DNA of 60,000 nucleotides from positions 25,725,484-25,785,483 of the forward strand of contig NC_092564.1 in assembly GCF_037975245.1 (NCBI RefSeq), given 5' to 3'. The notes beneath the pieces are model-generated. The model did no database searches. It was not told the DNA's origin and was given only the letters and a program-made list of their open reading frames with translations. Numbering within the stretch: position 1 is the first letter of the stretch; the number at the start of each line of letters is the position of its first letter. Of this stretch, positions 25,301 through 33,015 are shown piece after piece. This stretch comes from Apostichopus japonicus (lineage: Eukaryota > Echinodermata > Holothuroidea > Aspidochirotida > Stichopodidae). A program made the translations under genes and the position numbers.

Positions 25301-26861
25301 AATACTTTTTTTATGAAATGGAGAGAACAGCATTATTTTTTACCAAACAAGGTCAATACAAGGTTCATCCTTCAAATAAGGAGTCATAATTAAGATGTGA
25401 AATATCAGAATACACCTGCCCCCTCCCCCTTCCCCTCCCCGCACCCAAATGAAATTGACTAGATTACAATGTTATGCTGGATGGACTGCCCATCAATAGA
25501 CATTGATGTACTGTAGTCCCCTATTACTAACACAGTCTACACAAAGAGCACTGCAGAATAATGATCTTGAAATTGAACATCATGCAAAAAACATTATGAT
25601 TGACTGAGCTGCTAAAATTCAGATTACTACATTAATGCTAATCACCCTTGTAGCTGATTACTAATCAAAGAGTTTCATGCTAAGATTATGCCCTGTCTCC
25701 GAATTATTCAATAACAGATCCATATTTAACAACCATATGCTGTCTGTTTCATTTGGAAATGTATGGACTTGTTTACTTTCCAACTAATACATTATAAATA
25801 ATGAATAGATGAAAATCTGTAGGTATTAATGCTTCCAATAAATTGTATATTATGCTGAACTACTCCAAAGAATGAAACCCTTTTGAATAATGTTTGAAAA
25901 GAGTGGTTGTCATTCTTGCAGCAGTGTTAAATAAATAAATGCTAATAACAGGTGTCACAGAATCCAAAGTTACTCTTACATAATTCTAATAATGTATTAA
26001 CATGTAATATAGAAGCCAACCATGAAAAATATTATTACAACTCTTTCAATTTGTCTATGCTTTTTGTCTGATGAGGACATTAGTCCAAGATACTGCTTCA
26101 TTTGGTGGATATAGAATAATTAACTAGTCCCCACCCCTCACACTTCTATCAATCAATCAATCAGAAGACATTTATATAGCGCCAAAATCAACAGAATTGT
26201 TCAAAGGCGCTTTTAGCCTTCTTCATTGGTAACTTGTCACACCTACAAACCAAAGTGTGCACAATTCAATCAATCTCTCCTGGAGCACCACAGTGCACCA
26301 CAACCACGTGTCCCCTGGGGGACTTCCCATAGGGTGCAGCCACAAACCAGGGCACACAACTATATTTACAAGTTACCTCCCAAGTCCCCATTTATACACC
26401 TGGGTGAAGAGAGGCAATGGAGATAAAGCGCCTTGCTCAAGGACACAACGTAATGATCTGGCCAGGGCTGGAACCTGTAATCCTTAGATCACATGTCCAC
26501 TGACTTAACCACTTGACCACAACGCGCCCCCACTTCCGCTGTCCCTAGTCACCCTTCAGGACTGCCTTCAGAGTAACCTTCCAAAGTTGAAGACTAAGCA
26601 AAGCTATGACTTCTTCATTCCCAAATATTCCTTTTGCCCTTCGATTCTAAGGGATTTTGAGATTGAATGAAAATGAAATCAACACAGATTAAACAAGGAT
26701 ATTGAAACATTTTGTAAGAAGGGGGGAACAGAATGTAATATTATCAAACCTCTCATCTTAACAATTGTCTCATCTTGACCAGAATCATTGCCGCTCGCAT
26801 CGAGCTCCTCCATCTGAAGTAGGCGGTAGGAGGTGGGATCATTTTTGGTGAAGGATGCCAT
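4707..26861 (-). CDS. M13-family metallopeptidase (neprilysin/ECE-like), N-terminal part, six exons
   Basis: M13 peptidases are type II membrane zinc endopeptidases that cut small extracellular peptides. The coding exons, read on the minus strand, are 26861-26750, 18790-18657, 9297-9103, 7369-7241, 6261-6082 and 4763-4707. All joins keep phase and give 269 codons. Residues 1-52 form a cytoplasmic tail starting MASFTKND, residues about 53-75 are a hydrophobic transmembrane helix, and residues 83-269 begin the ectodomain. The diagnostic M13 N-terminal motif DPCDNFYEYACGGW lies at about 105-118, followed by GHSKWNTFN. YYKACMD follows, then VHKFGGWP, and the last exon has QSGLGL. Sequons (NQS, NLT, NSS) occur in exon 5, as expected for an extracellular domain. 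The zinc motif HExxH and the rest of the roughly 700-residue protein are not in the window. The conserved cysteine pair just after the membrane helix is also not seen, so a small exon may be missing from the 9.3-kb intron. The family is sure; the subfamily is not. Confidence 0.93.
4991..5755. mobile_element. hAT-like non-autonomous DNA transposon, 765 bp
   Basis: The ends are perfect 14-base inverted repeats (CAAGGGCGGCGGAA). They are flanked by an 8-base direct target duplication, CCCAACCC, at 4983-4990 and 5756-5763. An 8-bp duplication is typical of hAT transposons. The inside holds no transposase frame; it has G/C runs near both ends, a GCGCGCGTAGCGCGCG palindrome near 5228 and AT-rich filler. 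It sits in the last visible intron of the M13 gene. Confidence 0.82.
5948..5976 (+). repeat. G-run cluster with quadruplex potential
   Basis: Five G tracts of four or more bases are separated by one or two bases on the plus strand, which is the template strand for M13 transcription. The pattern suits intramolecular G-quadruplex formation. No function is implied. Confidence 0.55.
6082..6261 (-). CDS. M13 peptidase exon 5
   Basis: There are 60 codons, phase 0, with a TTTTTTTAG acceptor and a GTAATT donor. It encodes LVHKFGGWPL, then three N-glycosylation sequons (NQS, NLT, NSS), and FNMWVGADDRNSSRNIVQ, which fits the M13 segment containing a conserved aspartate pair before the Q/DQxGLGLP motif. 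It splices to exon 6 to give NIVQ-FEQSGLGL. Confidence 0.93.
7241..7369 (-). CDS. M13 peptidase exon 4
   Basis: There are 43 codons, phase 0 at both ends, with a CTAACACAG acceptor and a GTAAGT donor. It contains KTKDYYKACMDLDRT and AQPLID, matching the YYxxCM segment and the following helix of the M13 N-terminal domain. It joins exon 5 to read LIDLVHKFGGWP, which is continuous with the family. Confidence 0.93.
7745..8378. repeat. Two-copy direct duplication in the M13 intron
   Basis: A segment starting CTGCAGTAACTATACATGG and ending near ACTCATTCCTGTTA is present at about 7745-8070 and again at about 8088-8378. The copies agree closely, but the second lacks about 30-40 bases, including part of the stretch after CAGTCTGATTATGA. 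This is a local tandem duplication with later deletions; no coding content is seen. Confidence 0.8.
8990..9025 (+). repeat. G-rich tract after a T run
   Basis: A T homopolymer leads into several G tracts (GGGTGGGGAGGAGGGGGAGG and onward), ending about 80 bases beyond the donor of M13 exon 3 in the intron. It has G-quadruplex potential on the plus strand. Confidence 0.5.
9103..9297 (-). CDS. M13 peptidase exon 3: PCDNFYEYACGGW motif
   Basis: The exon is 65 codons, phase 0 at both ends, with a CTCAACAG acceptor and a GTCAGA donor. It encodes the start of the Peptidase_M13_N domain: DETVDPCDNFYEYACGGW with its two cysteines and tryptophan, then VPTGHSKWNTF and NKAAMKE. This is the clearest family signature in the gene. 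Confidence 0.95.
15084..15200. mobile_element. Fragment related to the 4991-5755 hAT-like element
   Basis: The segment GGGGGCACTGGGGACACGTG, continuing into CCCCCCACTTTT, closely resembles bases 5010-5040 of the element at 4991-5755. Both share the G-run, the CACGTG core, the C-run and then CACTTTT. A following CTTTCCTCAGA also matches. No second terminus or target duplication was found, so this is probably a truncated or diverged copy. Confidence 0.5.
15360..15645 (+). repeat. 41-bp minisatellite, about 7 copies
   Basis: Units of about 41 bases (CATGCTATCATATATTATGT, then ATAATAGTTATGTATAGTAGT) repeat in tandem with few changes: single-base swaps and one inserted T in later copies. The unit is AT-rich and has no open frame of note. 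Confidence 0.92.
15984..16310 (+). repeat. 54-bp minisatellite, about 6 copies
   Basis: Units of 54 bases begin ACATGGATTTTCATGGACAG, then read TAGGGCAGTGTGCCTGTG and TTACACGACTGATCA. Copies differ by a few bases. It lies 340 bases from a different minisatellite (15360-15645) in the same intron. Confidence 0.93.
16349..16378. repeat. (AT)n microsatellite
   Basis: An uninterrupted run of alternating A and T, then TATTATATATTA. It is a simple dinucleotide repeat likely to vary in length. Confidence 0.9.
17988..18187. mobile_element. 200-bp MITE with long inverted repeats and 8-bp target duplication
   Basis: The ends are inverted repeats of about 34 bases with very few differences. They start ATGGAACGCGAAAA and continue through GCAAACTTATTTCGTTG. 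They are flanked by the direct repeat ACGCATAT at 17980-17987 and 18188-18195. The short interior holds several imperfect copies of TTGTCTAAACTTA, so much of the element can fold into a hairpin. The 8-bp duplication suggests the hAT superfamily; no transposase is encoded. It lies in an intron of the M13 gene. Confidence 0.85.
18657..18790 (-). CDS. M13 peptidase exon 2: transmembrane helix
   Basis: A pyrimidine-rich acceptor ending AAAG precedes the exon and a strong GTAAGT donor follows it. The first two bases complete the glycine codon split with exon 1. It encodes PSKQTIPFHLGKSQL and then about 23 hydrophobic residues (LCIMALTITSIISL and on to LALAFC), the signal anchor of a type II membrane protein. 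It ends in phase 0 after SHDSLA. Confidence 0.9.
19105..19172 (+). repeat. CACTC-type short repeat
   Basis: Irregular tandem copies of ACTCCACCACTCC and ACTCCACTCCA occupy about 65 bases in the intron between M13 exons 1 and 2. Confidence 0.75.
19966..20262 (-). mobile_element. tRNA-derived SINE (Ser/Leu-tRNA-like head)
   Basis: Read on the minus strand, the head begins near 20262. It has an A-box-like TGGCCGAGTG (20252-20243) and a perfect B box, GGTTCGATACC (about 20189-20179), inside a CCGGG/CCCGG T-arm. The spacing is long, as in serine or leucine tRNAs. The body follows, with a short AAGCCC/GGGCTT hairpin near 20030, and the element ends in a TTATTATTATTG tail. The acceptor stem does not pair, so it is not a working tRNA gene. 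Confidence 0.7.
21035..21125 (-). mobile_element. Possible LINE 3' end fragment
   Basis: On the minus strand this stretch ends GTGAAATAAATCAAATCAAT. Such AAATAAATCAAATC-type tails are common at the 3' ends of non-LTR elements. Nothing else in the flanks confirms it. Confidence 0.3.
21405..21590. repeat. Degenerate 18-bp repeat (CACTCTCACATTTGCGTT)
   Basis: About ten imperfect copies of an 18-base unit. Because the unit is a multiple of three, both strands stay open and give repetitive peptides (His/Ser/Leu/Ile-rich on plus; Glu/Lys/Asn/Arg-rich on minus). No start, splice or family signal supports expression. Confidence 0.82.
24130..24172 (+). repeat. G-quadruplex-prone tract
   Basis: Successive tracts (GGGGGG, GGGGG, GGGG, GGGG, GGGGG) separated by one to five bases on the plus strand. 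Intronic position; no further role is visible. Confidence 0.6.
24481..24560 (+). mobile_element. LINE 3'-end fragment, same family as 33016-34381
   Basis: This stretch runs from TTTCTTTGTAAAGCGCCTTG to a TTATTATTATTG tail. It matches nearly base for base the 3' end of the LINE at 33016 (reverse strand) over about 75 bases: AAAGCGC, TTGAGCAGT, ACTTTTGT, TACTGATTTGG, CTATATAAGTCTCATT. It is a very short 5'-truncated insertion in the opposite orientation to that LINE. Confidence 0.82.
24660..24690 (+). repeat. Short G-rich tract
   Basis: Several G tracts (GGGGGAGGTGGGGGGGTG). A simple low-complexity stretch in the intron. Confidence 0.45.
26147..26530 (-). mobile_element. tRNA-derived SINE with LINE-like 3' tail
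   Basis: On the minus strand the head near 26530 has an A box, TGGTCAAGTGG, and a B-box-like GGTTCCAGCCC. A CTTGAGCAAGGCGCTTTAT segment, a middle body, and a tail with AAGCGCCTTTGAACA, TTGGCGCTATATAAATG and (GATT)n follow. The tail resembles the 3' end of the LINE at 33016, the usual way a SINE borrows LINE machinery. A CACTTC repeat at 26141-26146 and 26531-26536 is a likely target duplication. It lies just downstream of M13 exon 1 in the intron. Confidence 0.83.
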
Positions 26862-26992
26862 ATTTGGGTAGATCTCCTAGACCGGGTGGTACTTGGGATG
26901 AAATACTTTTATAACTGTCAGGAATGTATCGATAACATAGTTGACTTGCAGGTCACCTTTCCATCCTGGTAACACAGGAACATAACATTCAC
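26750..26992 (-). CDS. M13 peptidase exon with start codon and 5' UTR
   Basis: The coding part is 26861-26750 and gives 37 codons plus one base, ending at a GTTTGA donor. The ATG begins MASFTKND and the reading matches the polar cytoplasmic tail of M13 enzymes. Upstream, a pyrimidine-rich tract ending TTTTTAG just before 26992 could be a 3' splice site, which would make 26992-26862 the 5' UTR part of this exon. A TATAAAAG string lies about 50 bases before the ATG (near 26909-26916), so a local promoter is the alternative. The sequence alone does not decide between the two. Confidence 0.75.
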
Positions 26993-27107
26993 CTAAAAAT
27001 GATACGATGAGAAAGAAAGGGAAAAAAAAGGAACAATTATGCAGATTTTTTACACAGAATGTAATGTTAAATGATAAGTAAGGTCAATAAACATTGGTGG
27101 CATCAGT

Positions 27108-27222
27108 ACAGAATAGGGAGGGGGAGATGAGGGGTGAGGGTGTGGGAAGGAAGAGGAGGGAGAGATAGGAAAGAAGGGAGAGAGGTGGAGTGAGACAAAG
27201 GGTGAGGATGGAGGTGGGAAGT
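27108..27222 (+). repeat. Homopurine G/A tract
   Basis: About 115 bases are nearly all G and A on the plus strand (AGGGAGGGGGAGATGAGGGG and onward). Long purine-pyrimidine tracts can form triplex structures. It lies a little upstream of the exon carrying the M13 start codon, so a regulatory effect is conceivable but unproven. Confidence 0.7.
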
Positions 27223-28097
27223 GTATATACTGGCAAGGGCTGTGATTGGTCATGAGGTACTGTACAAGTAGGGAGATGGAAAAGGACAGATTTCTAACAA
27301 AGATATCTATACAATATTATGTTGCATGGAAGAACACATGAAATACACACCTTATTCAGGAAGCCTACAGTACAACAGTGTCATACAAATTTCACTCTTA
27401 CCTCTTACAAAATTTGTAAGGCCTGTGTCAACAGAATTTGTTTCGCAAATGGCAGCTGCCAAGTATATAACCCCATTAATGGAAAGATTTGTTAATGGCA
27501 AATTAATTCTATATTTACTTATGCTAATTTTAACACTGAAAAAAATGAATTACAAACTAAATACTTCTTATGGATTAAATAATATCACTATCAAGTTGAT
27601 TTAAAATGAAAAACTCAAAATTATTTACAACAAATATGGAGACAAGTGCAAAAACCTTCAACAACTCCAGTGGGTTGAATCACAGTATTTAGGGATATAT
27701 ATGATATCAGCTGGTCAAGTGCTGTCAAAAGCTTCACAGGTTCAAAGGCTACTATAATCTTCTTGTTGATTTATCCTTAAACCTGATACATCTGGCAAAT
27801 TTGCTTAGCTGTCAATCAATGTTTTTCTGTTGTAGAATTTTGTCAAAATGTTGATTTTTTCAAAACCAATTATTTGCCTCTGAGGATAAATGATTGAAAT
27901 ATTAAATACAAAAACAAATACATTTTCAGCTGAGCTACTGTACCATGATATCATTTATTCTACTGTTGCCAGATGCATAAATTTGCAACATATCACAACA
28001 TTTTTCACAATGCAAATTAGCTACATAAATATGTGGTTTTCATGTTAAAAGATTTAGGAAAAATTTCAGCAATTTTGCTGAGCAATGAACTTCAGCC

Positions 28098-28250
28098 ATC
28101 AGAAAATCCTTTTAAGAATGATCAATTCCTAATGTTTTCCAGTCTTCAAAGAATATCCTTTTAAGAGTGATCAATTCCTAATGTTTTCCAGTCTTCAAAG
28201 AAAATCCTTTTAAGAGTGATCAATTCAGGACTAATGTTTTCCAGTCTAAC
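28098..28250 (+). repeat. Three tandem copies of a ~50-bp unit
   Basis: The unit AAAATCCTTTTAAGAATGAT, then CAATTCCTAATGTTTTCCAG and TCTTCAAAG, occurs three times. The copies are nearly identical and the last has a short insertion (CAGGA). Confidence 0.9.
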
Positions 28251-28874
28251 AACATAATTTAAAATTATGCACTGCACAGTCTCAGATTGTACAGTTTTGT
28301 ATTTTGTTTCTAATGACTCAACTCGAATAAAATGATAAGAAATAACTTTATAACTACATCGCATTCAAGTTCCATAGGGTGGCCAATGACATGTTATCAA
28401 AATAGGCTTCATCAGAGGCTCTTAGAGCCAGGACGGGGCCTTGGGGATAATTATATGTCACTGTGCTATGTTGTTGTACTCTAGGCCTTTAATATGACAG
28501 ATGAAAACACACAAAGTAATTTTTATATAAACCGCTTATTTTCTTCAGCCCCCTATATTTACACATCAACACATCAACGACTCAAGAAGATGACATTACA
28601 ATATAAGACTCGTGCTGCTAGTCGGGAACAATGTTTTAAAGTTTGTGGGACACGGCCATGCATGTTACATAATTCATGATGCTTTTATGATGCTGATATG
28701 TGAGGTTAGTATGAAACTGGAAACAATCATAACATGACAATGATTAATTGTCTACTTTTGCTTCAAATTCTTGTAATTAGAATTCTAGACATACATCCCT
28801 CCAACAGGAGGTCATGCCAGATGGAGGTCAGTGCACTCAATTTCCGGACTGCCCACACTAATAATGCCTGGCCA

Positions 28875-29273
28875 CAGTGGCGGAGCGTCCATACAGTCAG
28901 AGGGGGCGGATGCCCCCCCCCCCCCCCCGAGTGACTCAAATGGACTGCTGGTGCCCTTTTCAGCTTTTACCACTTTTTACTTATTCGCGGTTATTGACTT
29001 TTTTATTGCGCTCTCAAATACCTATGGACATTTGTCACATTTTGTTGGTGTAATTTTCTGACAAAATGGCGATGACACAGGTCTATTTATTCTACGTTTA
29101 TCTGCAAATTAGCAAGGCCCAGAAAGGGTCATTTCCGGCAATCTAGGGAGTATCTTTACTCAAAAAAATTCTGTACGCTCCACGCCAACCTGTGGTAACG
29201 CTCCACTTAGTGTCGAAAGCGCCCCTACAGACCATTCTCACCCCCCTGACCAAAACCCCTAGCTCCGCCACTG
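28875..29273. mobile_element. hAT-like MITE, 399 bp
   Basis: The inverted ends are CAGTGGCGGAGC (12 bases, perfect). They are flanked by CCTGGCCA (28867-28874) and CCAGGCCA (29274-29281), an 8-base target duplication with one mismatch. G/C runs follow each end. No transposase frame is present. It is in the non-coding stretch upstream of the M13 start codon. Confidence 0.8.
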
Positions 29274-29963
29274 CCAGGCCATCCTGTAAGCCTCCCCCCC
29301 CCCATTCTTTCCCAGAAAAAAATAGGTGTATTGCACACCTACATTTAATTTTCATAATGATAATGTAAATGTATGGGGAGGGGTTATTTTTGATTTGCAG
29401 AACATTTCCAATATCGAAACCAAATATTTCATACTAAATACGATAATCAATTGTCATATATACATATTTTGTCAAATTCTGTGACCATTTGATCACTGGC
29501 TTGCATGCTTAAAATTTCATGATGAAAATATGTTGAACTCCACCTTACCAATGAAATATTCCAAAAATGAGTCACAGTAGTATTTTTGGTGAATCCTTGA
29601 TTTTAATTTGCAAAAATTCAAGCTAATGTATGGCCAACACTGATGTTTTTCATAAAATAGCCTATTTCCCTTATTTGGAAAATGAATTGAGGAACTCTCT
29701 AGCAACTTCAGGATGGGATTAATTTGTTTTGTTAGTGCTTCGTCAACCAACCTTAACACGCAAGCTACAGTACAAGTAGGTCTAATGATAACATATCCTA
29801 TCCTATAGCATATCTTGAATGTATAACAACAACTAACGTAGGCTGGAGTCCCTAATGCTGTAGGGGAAGCCCCTACATTAAAACTCAAACGCAATAACTG
29901 GTGGACAGTTAGGTTATCACTTGGAGATAAAATATCGCAATGCAATTTATCGTTAATTTGTAC

Positions 29964-30090
29964 TTGCCTAAGACCGAGCCTTCTGACATACAAAGCTAAA
30001 AGCTGATTACTTTGGACTTGGACTTTGGAGTTGGTGCTCGTCTATACAGACAACGTCCGATTTTCCATGGAAGCTGCCATTTTGGGAATA
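29964..30090 (-). other. Possible 5' UTR first exon of the M13 gene
   Basis: On the minus strand, a relatively GC-rich stretch contains GGGCGCTATTCCCAAAATGG, the type of sequence often seen at animal first exons. It ends at CTTAG followed by GCAAGT, a good match to the minor GC-AG 5' splice site. It could splice to the TTTTTAG acceptor at 26993. It holds a short upstream frame that starts at the ATGG and stops after about a dozen codons. This is inference; no transcript evidence is available. Confidence 0.3.
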
Positions 30091-30839
30091 GCGCCCTCTT
30101 TGTTTACACCAATACACCTTCCTAAACAATTCCAGTCATTTGTACTATTGACATATATCCATTTTTGACATTAATCTTTTGATATATTTTCTGCAATCGG
30201 ATCAGCAAAGTGATGCAGAATCATACATGGAAGTGCACAGGCATGTGTAATTAAACTCTTGCTAAGACAATGGAGTAATGCATATGTGTGTGGGGGTGGG
30301 GGTTCAAGGATGTGGTCTAGGAGGTGGTAGGGGGAGGGGAAGAATGACTTGGAGTTTATTATGCGTTAGTTTGCTCAAAATGATTATGGTAAATTCTGTT
30401 GTCTGTTATGAGATAAGTTTCACTGGAAAATTTTGTTTCGGGACAGGATGAGGGTGGTGATTGAACTAGAGAAAAGTCCTGTCACTGAACAGATTTGGTA
30501 TGGGAACCTTGTCACGGGGAGGGGTGCCTACTTTAATTAACACCTGTGTAAAACATAATGCCCAACAAATAGGCAAAATAAACTGCCCAGATATAGGGTA
30601 ATTATTCTAATATTACGATTAAATTGGACTATTATATATGATTTTTGCGCTACTTTAGGGATAGATGGTAACAATTTTATCCCTTCTATATTATTAGAAG
30701 GGGCCTCCTGGTCTATGTGCATGATTGGTGAGAATCGAAAAAGTCACGATTTTTGCGCCAAAATTGAAAAATCATAAGGCTGTGTAGCCTTTCAAATTTT
30801 TTGGGATGAAACTTCGAATTTCTCAGATTTGGTCTTTGG

Positions 30840-32321
30840 ATTTTGTAAGGCTATGAACTTTTCAGATTGAACTTCAGATTCGTAATCAGCGTGTCGCAAG
30901 CTACCAGAAAAGATACACATTTATCGCCTCTGCGACAAAAAGTTTTTTCACCTAAAAAAACCGTAAGCAGTTTTTTGCCAAAATTTTGGCCAAAATTTGA
31001 CCCATTTATTCATAAATAACAAGATAAAACTCAAGATGAAAAACAAAAGTTTGATTTGACTGCTTTGAAATCACGTATCACTGGCAAGATGCGTCGAGCG
31101 CCCTTTTATTTCGCTCAGTTTGCAACTTTTCAGAGGAACAATTGAAAAGCGAAAAACTTTTAGGGACAACAAAAGATTTTAAACCTTTGTTCTTCGTAAA
31201 AGTTTTTCGCTCTTACTTTTTCTTGACATGAAAAAACTTGTTGTCGCAAATGCGATAAATGTGTATCTTTTCTGGTAGTTCGCGACACGCTGATTACGAA
31301 TCTGAAGTTTATTTTGGAATTGGGTGTTGTGTGGGGGCATGGGGGGCCAAAAACCTGATTTGCAGTTTTCCAAAACTGACCCAAAATCGATTTCGCCCAA
31401 ATGACGTAACAGGGAGTAATCGATGCTCAGGAGCCCAAATCTGCAACTTCCAGGTCCATATCTGCTTCCGTTCGGGAGATACGTGGTCCCAAAGGACCCG
31501 ATAGAAATAAGTGTTCTTTATAAGTGCACAATTTGGAAAAACCCCCTCTTTTCAGCCCACTCTCTTGTCCTCTCTGAAACACCCATCGACATTAAAATTA
31601 GACGTGGAGTAGGAGACACCCTTGTCTTTGTTATACACCAATTTCGTGTAATTATCTGACCGGGAAATGCTTTTTGTCTATACGATTTCTATTTTTTGCA
31701 TAAATCATAAATCAGGTTTTTTTGGCCCCCTGCACGCCCACACACAACACCCAATTCCAAAATAAAGTTCAGAAAATCATGTATATGGACCAGGGGGTCC
31801 TTCTCATTATGTAGATGTAAAATCGTTACTACTCATGTTACCGGCATGCATTCGTCTCCGTAGGCTAAGGCTGATTTCTATGAATTGACTTTCAAACAAG
31901 TAATGAAAAATCCTTGTTTATTCAAAACTACGTGAAAGAGGTAAGCACCATTGTACGTCTGTATATGTAGATATACCCTCTATCTAAAGATAACGGTGTT
32001 TTGTCAATATTTACTGGCTCAAATGAATCGTCCCGAGAAATATATATTTTCTGTCGTTCAAGCCTAGAGAAAATCGAAACATTCCAAATCTCTTTCTTTT
32101 TCCCTCAGTTTATAGAGTTTTACGAAAGATTCGTCCAAAATTTCGATGGTAATCATTCCATAAGAATATCTTAAAGATAATTTACGATCGTTTGAAGGAC
32201 TAACAGTGAAAATTCTCGACGTTTCATGTTCCTGGAGATTTCACGCAGTTGCCAACGGAAACCTGTCTGAGCTCTTTCAATATGGCACTTAGTGACCGTT
32301 GTTAAAGAGGGCGCTCGACGC
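30840..32321. mobile_element. Fold-back composite element with inverted repeats
   Basis: A stretch at about 30862-30950 reappears inverted at about 31225-31312 with roughly nine bases in ten matching. Shared words include CAGATTCGTAATCAGCGTG and AAAGATACACATTTATCG. The neighbouring part at 31305-31375 (TTTTGGAATTGGGTGTTGTG) reappears inverted again at about 31705-31775. A further pair, GCGTCGAGCGCCC at 31091-31103 and its complement at 32309-32321, may be the terminal repeats of a 1.23-kb element. No target duplication is clear and no transposase is seen. The structure suggests nested or rearranged inverted-repeat transposons. Confidence 0.65.
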
Positions 32322-32370
32322 ATATGAAAGATATTATTATACATAGAAAAGAATGTGTAAAAGTAAGTTG

Positions 32371-32405
32371 GCCTGACGTTTCGATCCTAGCAGGATCGAT
32401 CATAA
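32371..32405 (-). ncRNA. Hammerhead-ribozyme-like remnant of a Penelope-like element
   Basis: On the minus strand the stretch reads ATGATCGATCCTGCTAGGAT, then CGAAACGTCAGGCC. The GATCCTGCTAGGATC hairpin followed by GAAAC and GTC resembles stem II and the 3' core of hammerhead motifs in Penelope-like retroelements. The 5' core (CTGATGA in the canonical motif) is altered here to TTATGATC, so this copy is probably not self-cleaving. No Penelope reverse transcriptase is present. Confidence 0.35.
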
Positions 32406-33015
32406 AAAGAACGAATAAAAAAGAACTATGACATATTGCAACTGTTTTCAAACAAATTGAGCAAATTGATCGTTATAGGAGGAGATTTGTGGTTGTTGAG
32501 CTCACAACGACGGCCATTGGTTCTTTCCCGTGGTTCATTTTTATCGTAGAAAAAGTATTTAGAAATGACTTAAGAAATACAACAAAGACCTTATCGATGA
32601 TGTAAACCGTTGTTTATAATGATGTCGTTTAGAAGACACCGTAGATACGTAGTGAGGAGTTATCGCGGTAAGAGTGGCATAACGGAGACCAGAATTGGAA
32701 TATTTTGGACCTAATGTTATAGTCGTTCATTAACCTTGAACGGAGAGGCCTACCGTGAAAACGTACGGGAAATTCATCCATTCATATCTCAGCGATACGA
32801 TTTCACAGGAAAAGGAAATACCACTCAGAAGTCTTTAGATGTTATAATTATTACAACCATTATGAAAAATAACTTTGGAAAGCAGAATAAAGGCATGATT
32901 GAAAAAGAAATTTGGAGCAAAAAACGATGTCACTACGGATGCCGTGTAACGACATTTATACAAGGTGTGTGTAGGTATGCTAGCGCTTTCGGGAAAAACT
33001 GAGAGCTTTTACATG

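Larger units (their letters stand above)
18791..26749. other. M13 intron 1: repeats and unique sequence
   Basis: Nearly 8 kb separate the start-codon exon from the transmembrane exon. Listed repeats are at 19105-19172, 19966-20262, 21035-21125, 21405-21590, 24130-24172, 24481-24560, 24660-24690 and 26147-26530. TA-rich runs occur near 19838-19900. I see nothing else I can support in the remaining sequence, including the G-poor block around 22900-23700. Confidence 0.5.

Noticed and set aside
29517-29993. 158-codon minus-strand frame
   Set aside because: No recognisable family and no good splice or start signals; likely a chance open frame in AT-rich DNA.
32736-33002. 88-codon plus-strand frame next to the LINE tail
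   Set aside because: No match to retroelement proteins that I can recognise, and its orientation opposes both the LINE and the hammerhead-like relic.
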